DNA of 64,000 bases, taken from NCBI GenBank assembly GCA_009103225.1, contig RHPI01003491.1, forward strand, positions 26,601-90,600. The letters are read 5' to 3'. Below the pieces are notes generated by a model. The model was not told the origin of the DNA. It saw only the letters and a list, made by a program, of their open reading frames with translations, and ran no database searches. Position numbers and translations under genes: made by a program. The stretch is from Chlorokybus atmophyticus (Eukaryota > Streptophyta > Chlorokybophyceae > Chlorokybales > Chlorokybaceae). Positions 21,289 through 30,085 of this stretch are shown here, piece by piece. The number at the start of each line of letters is the position of its first letter. The stretch's first letter is position 1.

Positions 21289-22256
21289 TCACGGCGAGGG
21301 TTGCCATCCGGTGTTGGCCTTTGCGTGCTTCGTTTGGGGCATCCGTACGCCAAATGCTCCGTCGACCCACACGCATAACACTTGCGCACACCTTTACCTC
21401 TTTCACCACGTCCGCCGTGCTTCGCCTCACTTCCATGCGTGTGTATGGCACCCACCTCCATTGGTGCAGGCCCAGAGTCAGCTCCACCTCCATTGGCAAG
21501 TGCTGAACTTGGTTCTCCTCGTCTCCATGCATGTTGAAAGCCTCCCCGGGGCTGATCACCATGCCTTTGCCTCCAGTCAGTGTTTCTTGTGGTGGACTTG
21601 AAGTACAACGCGTCGAGACGCTCCGCGAAGCGTATAGCCTCCGCGAGTGTCTTCGGGTCCTGTAGCTCCACTTCTTTACGCCCCAAAGGTTTTAAACCAC
21701 GTGTATACCTGTCCAACTGCTCCTCCTCGGTCATATTGGGTATGGACATCACCAATCGCTGAAACGCGGCCGTGTACGCCATCACCGACCCCATTTGCAC
21801 AAGGGCTGCAAGTTTGTCGCGTGCGGCCTTCACGCTCTCAACGGGAACAAATTGATGCCTGACCTCCAGTGCCAACTCTTCCATGGTGGTCAATGGTAGC
21901 GCCAACCCGTTTGCAACACGCGTACATCGATGCCTCCACCACACAAGTGCTGCACCTTCAAGCAATGTCGCTGCAACCTCCACGTGCAGATGCGTGGGCA
22001 CCTCCGTGAGCTTCAACCAAGACGATACTTGAAAAATCCATTCATCCACTGCATCTCCATCACGTTGACCCCTGAATGGCTTGGGCTTTGGCACCTTCAC
22101 ATGCACGCGCGAGCTTGATGCCATGGGAATTTGTACACGCGCCATCGCATGCTCATACGCCTCGCGTTGTGCTTGTGCCGCCGCTTGAGTGTGATGAAGC
22201 TCTTCTCTCAGTGCCAAGATGGCAGCTTGAAGCTCTTCCATGCGAGCATCCTCCAT
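21228..22256 (-). CDS. gag: Gag of the young chromovirus
   Basis: 342 residues from the first ATG (22256). The frame is open further upstream, without ATG, to about 22307. An N-terminal Glu/Ala-rich coiled-coil-like helix (EELQAAILALREELHHTQAA) precedes the capsid-like region with WIFQVSSWLKL and the retrotransposon-gag signature. A single CCHC zinc knuckle lies at about residues 293-306 (CYACGSTEHLAYGC). It would package the element RNA into particles. It ends in TAG within the pol overlap. Confidence 0.9.
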   Translation of the reverse strand: MEDARMEELQAAILALREELHHTQAAAQAQREAYEHAMARVQIPMASSSRVHVKVPKPKPFRGQRDGDAVDEWIFQVSSWLKLTEVPTHLHVEVAATLLEGAALVWWRHRCTRVANGLALPLTTMEELALEVRHQFVPVESVKAARDKLAALVQMGSVMAYTAAFQRLVMSIPNMTEEEQLDRYTRGLKPLGRKEVELQDPKTLAEAIRFAERLDALYFKSTTRNTDWRQRHGDQPRGGFQHAWRRGEPSSALANGGGADSGPAPMEVGAIHTHGSEAKHGGRGERGKGVRKCYACGSTEHLAYGCPKRSTQRPTPDGNPRRDRRVNTMEQNGVEQENDFPQ

Positions 22257-22335
22257 CTCCACTAACACACTACACTCCGCTTCCGAATGAAAAGTGTAAA
22301 CGCCCACACACTTCCTCTCTCACCTTCGTAAACCG

Positions 22336-22348
22336 TGCTCCGATACCA
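22336..22348 (-). promoter_or_regulatory. Primer binding site, initiator tRNA-Met type
   Basis: Reading on the minus strand, TGGTATCGGAGCA begins two bases inside the 5' LTR. It differs at one position from the TGGTATCAGAGC common in plant elements, which pairs with the 3' end of initiator tRNA-Met. The same site is present in the older copies (near 24500 and 60608). Confidence 0.8.
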
Positions 22349-22350
22349 GT

Positions 22351-23022
22351 TGTGACGGTGCTCGTGCCTTGTCACCTGTGAGTTGGTCCAATCCACAACC
22401 CTCTCACCAAGACACGGTATTCACACCGGAACCTTGCCCCCTCTGCCAAGCACACACGCGCGCCCCGCCACTCGCGTACGCACGCGCATGCGCTCGAAGC
22501 TACACACCGACTTGTGTAGCGCCTTGGATCGTCACACAAGCAAGCACACACCGGTGGGCACACGCTAGCAACCCCTGCTAACCACCACCAAGCTTGCACA
22601 CCAGAAACTAGGGAGCTAAAGGTTGTATTGCAAGTTGTAGAATGTCACTTTTATACCTACCAGTCTGCACATGCTACTGTCTAGACGATTCTAGCGCTAG
22701 ACGGAACTAGAAGCTAAGATATTCTTGCAGAATCTTGTAGTACACTTCTAGACCTTTCCAACGCACCAAAGATCTCCTAATTTGCTGCTCATATGGTCAA
22801 GTTATACTACTTGGCGCCAGGCCCTTCCAGAAATCTGGTCGAGCCCTTCTCGACTGGCCCTCCGTTTTCTGGCACCTTCCGGACTGGTCTTGGGGCCCCG
22901 GTCGATATCCGCGGCAGACTCATAACTCGCCGATATCCGCCACAAGTCATTAAAAACATGTACCTTACAAATAAGGCCTAAAACGGCCATGAAAATCACA
23001 GAATTTGGCCTTGACTGTTACA
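22351..23022 (-). repeat. 5' LTR of the young chromovirus
   Basis: 672 bp, the same length as the 3' LTR. The differences seen are near positions 27, 255 and 430 of the LTR. Confidence 0.93.
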
Positions 23023-23027
23023 ACCTT

Positions 23028-23454
23028 TATCTTTCCAATGCGAACGCACAACTCTTTGGTCATTAACGCAATGCCATTACCTCCAGAGGGTGGCCATCAG
23101 CGAGCTTCACTTCACCTCCTCGTACTAACAAAAGCCAACCGTAACGCCGTGCAATATCAATACTCATAAAGTGCTGTTGGCACCGCTATCAATCATGAGC
23201 TTACACTCTCTCCATCGACCTTGGTCATCGCAATTGTGTGCTCGAAGCCCGAAGTACTTTGTTGTCTCCTCTTTTGCATAACTTACTACCGTTGGCGCGT
23301 TCATAGCCATCTTCTCTTGCTTCCTTGATGGAAATGTCACAGCATCCGTTCGTGCATGAGGCTCCTTCCTATCCCCAACAGTAGCCTCCTCACCTACTGA
23401 GGGAAGTCGTTTTCCTGCTCCACGCCATTTTGCTCCATGGTGTTGACGCGACAA
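23028..23454 (-). pseudogene. Protease-region remnant of the older chromovirus, copy A
   Basis: The minus strand reads the start of Pol (KYFGLRAHNCDDQG, then KLMIDSGANS) and then breaks at a small indel near 23168, just after the DSGA active site. It is the continuation of the older element on the far side of the young insertion. Confidence 0.8.
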
Positions 23455-24407
23455 TCACGGCGAGGGTTGCCATCCGGTGTTGGCCTTTGCGTGCTTTGTT
23501 TGGGGCATTCGTACGCCAAATGCTCAGTCGACCCACACGCATAACACTTGCGCACACCTATACCTCTTTCACCACGTCCGCCGTGCTTCGCCTCACTTCC
23601 ATGCGTGTGTATGGCACCCACCTCCATTGGTGCAAGCCCAGAGTCAGCTCCACCTCTATTGGCAAGCGCTAAACTTGGTTCTCCTCGTCTCAATGCATGC
23701 TGAAAGCCTCCCCGGGGCTGATCACCATGCCTTTGCCTCCAGTCAGTGTTTCTTGTGGTGGACTTGAAGTATGGTGCGTCGAGACGCTCCGCGATGCGTA
23801 TAGCCTCCGCGAGTGTCTGCGGGTCCTGTAGCTCCACTTTTTTACACCCCAAAGGTTTTAAACCACGTGTATTCCTGTCCAGCTGCTCCTCCTCGGTCAT
23901 ATTGGGTATGGACATCACCAATCGCTGAAACGCAGCCGTGTACGCCATCACCGACCCCATTTGCACAAGGGCTGCAAGTTTGTCGCGTGTGGCCTTCACG
24001 CTCTCAACGGGAACAAATTGATGCCTGACCTCCAGTGCCAACTCTTCCATGGTAGTCAATGGCAGTGCCATCCCACTTGCAACACGCGTACAACGATGTC
24101 TCCACCAAACAAGTGCTGCACCCTCAAGTAATGTCGCTGCGACCTCCACGTGCAGATGCATAGGCACCTCCGGGAGCTTCAACCAAGACGATACTTGGAA
24201 AATCCATTCATCCACTGCATCTCCATCACATTGACCCTTGAATGGCTTGGGCTTTAGCACCTTCACATGCACGCGCGAGCTTGATGCCATGGGAACTTGT
24301 ACACGCGCCATCGCATGCTCATACGCCTCGCGTTGTGCTTGTGCCGCTGCTTGAGTGTGATGAAACTCTTCCCTCAATGCTAAGATGGCAGCTTGAAGCT
24401 CTTCCAT
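23394..24407 (-). pseudogene. gag: Gag of the older chromovirus, copy A
   Basis: The open frame is still uninterrupted over the whole capsid and knuckle region. The knuckle CYACGSTEHLAYEC is intact. The upstream start was lost by a small deletion (VEMEDAR became VEDAH), so the first ATG is at 24407. Because the partner Pol is deleted, it is annotated as part of a dead element. Confidence 0.75.
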
Positions 24408-24509
24408 GTGCGCATCCTCCACTAACACACTACACTCCGCTTTCAAATGAAAACTGTAAACGCCCACACACTCCCGCTCTCCCTTCGTAAACCGTGCTCC
24501 GATACCAGT

Positions 24510-25178
24510 TGTGACGTTGCTCGTGCCTTGTCACCTGTGAGTTGGTCTAATCAACAACCCTCTCACCAAGACACGGTATTCACGCCAAAACCTTGCCCCC
24601 TCTGCCAAGCACACACGCGCGCCCCGCCACTCGCGTACGCACGCGCATGCGCTCGAAGCTACACACCGACTTGTGTAGCGCCTTGGATCGTCACACAAGC
24701 AAGCACACATCAGTGGACACACGCTAGCAACCCATGCTAACCACCACCAGGCTTGCACACAAGAAACTAAGGAGCTAAAGGTTGTGTTGCGAATTGTAGA
24801 ATGTCACTTTTATACCTACCAGTCTGCACATGCTACTGTCTAGACGATTCTAGCGCTAGGAGAAACTAGAAGCTAAGATACTCTTGTAGCATCTTGTAGT
24901 ACACTTCTAGACCTTTCCAACGCACCAAAGATCTCCTCATTTGCTGCTCATATGGTCAAGTTATCCTACTTGGCGCCAGGCCGTTCCAGAAATCTGGTCG
25001 AGCCCTTCTCGACTGGCCCTCCATTTTCTGGAGTCTTCCAGACTGGCCCTGGGCCGGTCGATATCTGCGGCAGACTCCCAACTCGCCGATATCCGCCACA
25101 GTCATGAAAAACATGATACCTCACAAACAAGGCTCAAAATGGCCATGAAAATCACGACATTTGGCCTTGACTATTACA
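24510..25178 (-). repeat. 5' LTR of the older chromovirus, copy A
   Basis: 669 bp, visibly more diverged from the young LTRs than those are from each other (for example CTATTACA instead of CTGTTACA at the end). Confidence 0.85.
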
Positions 25179-25179
25179 G

Positions 25180-25750
25180 CTGTGGGGAGATCCTCCGAAT
25201 CTGCTTGAGCAGGAGAAACTGGGACTGGCAGTACGGGCCTGCGAGGGGGGGCTGGTTGTCGGCATTCAATTGGAGCAGCCGGCCTGCGCGCCTGCAGCTA
25301 AGGGCACGCTTCTCTGTCGTGGCCTTCCTGTGCACAGTTGAAGCAGGTGAGAGGGGATTTCGGTGTGAGAACCGTGACAATGGTCTCGCACGCAACGCGT
25401 AATTTCTTGTAAGTGAAGTGCGGCTTCTTGGGAAGCGTGCGCCCGGGGATGGGAAGGAACAAAAACCGGCAGCCAGAGTGGAGAAGAGTGCAACATTTGA
25501 TGACGAAAGCATGGGGCGACCAAGCTCACCATAGCTGCGCAGTGCCTCTTTAAGAAAAGGCTCAACCATCTCCGTAGCCCCAAGAAAAGAGACCCAGCCC
25601 CGCAACTCAGCCCGTGCTGCGTCCCGGAGAACACGCACTGGCTGTCCATGGAAGGATGGAAGAGAGCGTGTGTCTGCTCTTGACAGGATTTCAAAGCAAG
25701 CCGTAGGGAGAATGGAGATTACAATGAAACTCCCCGCGTAATACATCATG
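25180..25750 (-). pseudogene. Zinc-knuckle (CCHC) gene remnant, copy A
   Basis: On the minus strand near 25440-25310 a frame reads PGRTLPKKPHFTYKKLRVAC and then the knuckle CFNCAQEGHDREAC (C-x2-C-x4-H-x4-C). A TAG follows at about 25309, then a Pro-rich tail in the same frame. Upstream the coding sense shifts between frames (SHAFVIKCCTLLHSGCRFLF against GWVSFLGATEMVEPFLKEAL), with an apparent frameshift or short intron near 25530. The arrangement resembles the ORF1 of a LINE or the gag of another retroelement. The TAG is shared by both units, so the lesion is older than the duplication. Confidence 0.5.
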
Positions 25751-27235
25751 GATAGAGAAGATCATGGAGCTGCCATAACCAGCCATGCACGCAATGTAAC
25801 CATGCAATCCGGACAGATGTAACCAAGGCTAGAGATGGTGTAAATGGGAAGATAAAAATTACGCAACAAGCACGCATATGTGTATGCCACATGTCTACGT
25901 GCGCATGCACAGACAGTGAGAATCTAGCCATGCTAGAAGCATCATCTAGCATAGCAGCAGCGACGGAATCAGGTGAGTTATCTATTACTGCGCAAATCTC
26001 ATCTGTGCGGAGGCAGAAGAGGGGGAGGAGGATGGTGGTTCAGCTTCTGGAGGTGCAAAAGGCTTGATTGGACTGAGCGGAGGCGAGGATCGCCCTCCAT
26101 TGAGACAGGAGCAGGCAGACGGGGGAGAGAAGAGAGATTTCCATCCATGGGGGTAGGGGAAGGGGTGCAGAGGGAGAGGGGAGGCGAGGGACAGGTGGAG
26201 GGAGATCAGAAGACATATAGGGCATCTACGCCCGCCAAAGAAGCAGCAGGCTGCACTGCAGCTCCCTGTCCGACTGAGTGATGAAAATAGATTGGTCAAC
26301 GCCTGGTGCGACGGAAAAAGTCAAAGAAAGGACGAGGAGGGAGAGCGCAGGAGGCCTGGCATTAGCCATTAGCCATACCCTCCTCCCCCGAGTGAAGAGA
26401 CCGCGGAGGACGCGAAGGGGAAAGATGATCGCCGCCGCCGCTGCCCGCCAGCACCCAAGCCATGCAAGCATGCATACACGCACGGTGTGCTAGGTGCTCC
26501 TACTATAAGCCTTCATGCACAAATGATCTTAATTAATTATTAAGAGACCCACCGTAATGATTGTGTATACATAACGGTAGTTTAATTGCTGAGCTAGTAG
26601 TTGTTGATGACTGCATGTGTGCAAGTATCAGGTGTCATATCCTATTATGCGCAACGCAATCGCGCAACTTCAATACAACCTACATGTGTTCACTCGTGCT
26701 ACAAATGATTGAACATATGCAAATTGTGCAGAGTTAATATATTTGCACAATACATTACACAACATGTTTGCTATGCAGCGGGTATACCGATTGACTCAAT
26801 CCGTATAACCGCACACATTTTGGAGACTGGTGACTGCACGTGATACATCAAAAGTATCATGCAAATATTCATGGCACATACGAAGAACCCAACCATGCGT
26901 AATACTGTATGTGTGGACTAGAGCACACTCAAGGTGCACTTGATAAAGGCTTCACTCAAGAGAGCTCATGCATGTAAGTTGTCCGTTATTAACGAGCTAA
27001 TCATCGTTGATGTGAGTCATATTAACATAAAACATAACATAACATATCAAGTCAACAGAAAATATTTTATCAAATCAGTAATCTTTGCTGCATTGAAGAT
27101 GACAATGCTGATAGTTAGAAGAATTGCATTGTACAATTATTGTTATAGTACAATGTCTGTATGACAGTTGATACAATATCCACCCATTTTTGCAAACGAC
27201 GACGTCATTCAAGTTGCTATTCGTTATCAACGGTT
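25751..27235. other. GA-rich stretch then AT-rich intergenic, no gene recognised
   Basis: About 26000-26420 is purine-rich with short open frames that look compositional. From 26500 the sequence is AT-rich with no coding character. All of it is conserved in unit B from 61870 on. Confidence 0.5.
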
Positions 27236-27375
27236 GATGCTTATCACATCAACGCAACAACAGCTACTCGCCGTATCAGTGTTACGGTTGATGCTTATCA
27301 CATCAATGCAACAACAGCTACTCGCCGTAACACTGATACGGCGAGTAGCTGCTGTTGCATTAGTGTGATAAGCAT
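27236..27375. repeat. Hairpin with a duplicated left arm, copy A
   Basis: The left arm GATGCTTATCACATCAATGC and onward (27290) pairs over about 38 bases with the right arm ending GATAAGCAT at 27375, around a short ACACTGA loop. A second left arm precedes it at 27236, 54 bases upstream. The loop segment between the two left arms is inverted relative to the hairpin loop. Unit B has only the simple 86-nt hairpin. Confidence 0.85.
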
Positions 27376-27945
27376 GAATCGACATTGCTCAAAAATGTTT
27401 GCTTTTCAAATTGTAAGCAAAATTTAATTGTGTAAATTATCATGCTCACATGTGAGTCGCATCCAAGGTTATTCGCCAGGGTTTAAAACATATAATGTAT
27501 ATGAGGGATGTTACTACCATAGCTCAATGGTCTGCGCTAGAACACATTGTTGCGTGGGAGGGCAGATTGGAGAACGTCCTGTACTTAGCAAATAACAGCG
27601 GTATGTTCATCCCATGAATTGATGACAAAGCTGCAGTACACGGAATCGTTAAATTCTCGTCGTTGAACCATACCAGTTCAACATTTAACTTGCAGCAATT
27701 GACATGTGTGATTTGGCAACCTTACCATATATATCAAAGCAACCACATGTAAAAAGTGTTGTGCGAGCCGCATCATCATAGTGTCTTCTCGGATCGTCAT
27801 GCAAGCGAGTATACTTATGCTGTGTTGAAATTGTTCTATAATGTACAATTAGCCACTCTTGGATCTATATATTGCCACCCTTGTAAGTTCATCATGTGTA
27901 TCATTTTCATTTGCTTACAAGCCTACAAACAAAGGAAGCCCTCCC
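27376..27945. other. AT-rich sequence up to the gap
   Basis: I see no gene. An A-box-like TAGCTCAATGGT occurs near 27521 but no B box follows. The sequence ends in GGAAGCCCTCCC at the gap, the same bases that end the window in unit B. Confidence 0.5.
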
Positions 27946-28288
27946 NNNNNNNNNNNNNNNNNNNNNNNNNNNNNNNNNNNNNNNNNNNNNNNNNNNNNNN
28001 NNNNNNNNNNNNNNNNNNNNNNNNNNNNNNNNNNNNNNNNNNNNNNNNNNNNNNNNNNNNNNNNNNNNNNNNNNNNNNNNNNNNNNNNNNNNNNNNNNNN
28101 NNNNNNNNNNNNNNNNNNNNNNNNNNNNNNNNNNNNNNNNNNNNNNNNNNNNNNNNNNNNNNNNNNNNNNNNNNNNNNNNNNNNNNNNNNNNNNNNNNNN
28201 NNNNNNNNNNNNNNNNNNNNNNNNNNNNNNNNNNNNNNNNNNNNNNNNNNNNNNNNNNNNNNNNNNNNNNNNNNNNNNNNNNNNNNNN
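27946..28288. other. Assembly gap (343 N)
   Basis: A run of N between the two duplicated units. Open frames drawn across it are meaningless. Confidence 1.
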
Positions 28289-28450
28289 CTCTCTCATGGA
28301 GCTGTGGCGCCACCCAAGCCGCTAAAGGCTTCCTCTCTGTTCCTCCGGAACCTCTTCAACACACGCAAGCAAGGCGGCGGTGCAATGGAGAGGGATCTCT
28401 GTGTACACGGACGGGTACCTCCATGTGCTAGCGTATTTTGCTTGCGCTAA
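28289..28450 (+). CDS. Possible last exon of an unidentified gene, partial
   Basis: The frame emerging from the gap reads SHGAVAPPKPLKASSLFLRN and stops near 28450. It has no counterpart in unit A. It could be the end of a gene lying in the gap or chance. TG-rich non-coding sequence follows to about 28640. Confidence 0.2.
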   Translation, partial: LSHGAVAPPKPLKASSLFLRNLFNTRKQGGGAMERDLCVHGRVPPCASVFCLR

Positions 28451-29401
28451 GGCTGGTGATCGTATGTGGGTATGAGTGTGCACGTGTGCGCTCTCGCGGC
28501 TGTGCATGTGTGGGTATTGATGCGTGCACTTGTGTGCACGAGTACATGCGTTGTGTGAGTGTGCATGTATACCCGCACGTGCGTGCGAGCGTGTCTGCGT
28601 GCGTGAATGTGTATTGCATTTTGGCATTTGTTGAGTGCGATTGCAATTATGTTGCTGCTTGTATACTATATGGCAAAAGTGTACAGCAAAATGTGTACGC
28701 CCATCCAGCATGTGCGCATGACAATAGTGAGCGTGGAGGGGGTATTGATACAAAGCAAGCCGGTTTTACTGTAGTAGCCCTGTCCATTGCGCTTAAGATC
28801 ATGGAGATGCAGTCTTCCACCTCGCACGCTACTTTGTCGTGCATCTGCTAGATGCCATGGCCCCGCCCTTCTCTTGCGCCTTTGCTGAACATGTCCTCGA
28901 TCAAGGTGACCTCATCGGCCATCCGAGGTGATGCCTTGGCAGCGGCCCGGCATGTGGGACTTTGTGATGTTTTATAGAGATGCGAGATTTGACCCGCCTC
29001 TTAGTCGTGGTAGGACAGCTGTACTAATACAATTGCTTGAGGGTGTGAACTAGTCGTTGCATGCTGTTTGATCTTTCCACTCTTCACTTACCAATGAGTG
29101 TGGCAACATCCCTTATGTTGAGCTATCAGCTTTATCAATAGGAACGTAAAAGGGAGAGAGGAGAATGTGTTGCACCAATCAACATCGCTGCTTGTGGGGT
29201 GCATCTACATGTTCAGCCTTGCGTGCTGGGATAGCGATTGATGGAGGAGGAGAAGGAGCGGCCCCCGGGCCTGGCGCTAGAGTTGGTAGAGGCAAAGGGG
29301 GCGGGCAAAGCGGTGCAGTGCAAGGGGAGGACTGGCGAAGGAGGGGGAGGGGACGGACGCGGATCAGGGATGGGAATGGGGTGGAGAAAGGGGAAAGGGG
29401 G
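28451..29401. other. Left end of unit B, no intact gene
   Basis: From about 28815 the sequence is homologous to 3045-3330 at distinctly lower identity than the rest of the duplication, and the possible last exon of unit A is frame-broken here. The purine-rich tract at about 29240-29400 matches 3505-3680. Confidence 0.5.
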
Positions 29402-29518
29402 CGTGCAATATCAATACTCATAAAGTGCTGTTGGCACCGCTATCAATCATGAGCTTACACTCTCTCCATCGACCTTGGTCATCGCAATTGTGTGCTCGAA
29501 GCCCGAAGTACTTTGTTN
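29402..29518 (-). other. Misplaced fragment of chromovirus pol, likely assembly patch
   Basis: These bases match 23151-23267 (protease region of the older chromovirus in A) as far as I can see without change. They end at a single N (29518), after which the sequence returns to the LRR promoter region. There are no LTRs or duplications around it. The counterpart in A (about 3680-3770) has unrelated sequence. Confidence 0.7.
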
Positions 29519-29940
29519 CAAGCAGTGTATGCCATTGCCATTGCCTGTCAGAGGAATCGCCTGACACAATCTACTGATGCCTTGGCCGCAAGCATGCCTC
29601 ATCTTGTCCGCACGCGTCCTACTGGCTTGCTTGCTTGGTATACCAATCCAACTCGTATCAGGCGGGCACGACGCGTTTGTCGTAGCCGTGGCGCCCTGGT
29701 TACCAAACCGCCGAGTCCTTGCCAAGCAAACCGCCGCCAACATCCATGGCACTCTACTGTGACTGCGAAGTCGCCAGGCCGCGGCCTTCTTGCCGACAAG
29801 CTGTTTGTATATCTAATAACAAGGCCGGACTGGAGCTTGGTAAGCTCTTACAGCAAAGAGTATGCGCTGCTGTACCCAGCTTGCGGGTGTTGCAAGCAAA
29901 ATGCTTGGCGGGCTGCCAGGCGCAGTCAGCCTAGGCTGGT

Positions 29941-29956
29941 TCAGCAGGCCTGCTGA
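29941..29956. promoter_or_regulatory. 16-bp palindrome upstream of the TATA box, copy B
   Basis: TCAGCAGGCCTGCTGA, the conserved core of the palindrome in A, at nearly the same distance from the TATA box. Confidence 0.4.
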
Positions 29957-29989
29957 GGCATTGCGGGCAGCGCCCATGCTGCTGCAGCG

Positions 29990-29996
29990 TATAAAA
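29990..29996 (+). promoter_or_regulatory. TATA box of LRR gene B
   Basis: TATAAAA, 96 bases before the ATG at 30086. Confidence 0.6.
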
Positions 29997-30085
29997 GTCT
30001 GGCTCGCTAACTCCTTCTTTGTATGTGTGGGTGGATAGGTGAGCGGTTCTGGCTGCCTGTTGGACGTCATTCCCAGAGCACGATA

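Larger units (their letters stand above)
16974..23022 (-). mobile_element. Young, apparently intact chromodomain Ty3/gypsy retrotransposon (chromovirus)
   Basis: The 6049-bp element has two 672-bp LTRs (16974-17645 and 22351-23022). It is flanked by the perfect duplication ACCTT (16969-16973 and 23023-23027). By eye the two LTRs differ at about three positions, so the insertion is recent. Gag and Pol are both open from end to end. The uninterrupted target sequence can be read in unit B near 59120. Pol order is protease, reverse transcriptase, RNase H, integrase, chromodomain, as in chromoviruses. Confidence 0.93.
14932..25178 (-). mobile_element. Older chromodomain Ty3/gypsy element, copy A, interrupted and internally deleted
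   Basis: The outer LTRs are 14932-15599 and 24510-25178. Gag lies to the right and integrase to the left, so the sense is minus. The flanking pentamers in A are GCAGC and GCTGT. In unit B they are GCAGT and GCTGT, which fits one decayed target-site duplication. A younger member of the family is inserted at 16974-23022. Independently, a deletion at about 16896 joins the integrase zinc-binding region directly to the protease region, removing reverse transcriptase and RNase H. Copy B still has those parts, so the deletion happened in A only. Confidence 0.85.

Noticed and set aside
17641-23022. An envelope gene in the young element
   Set aside because: Pol ends at the 3' LTR and there is no room for another gene.
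27510-27575. A tRNA gene suggested by TAGCTCAATGGT
   Set aside because: No B box or acceptor stem pairing follows.
27756-28431. Open frames crossing the N gap
   Set aside because: They consist mostly of unknown bases.
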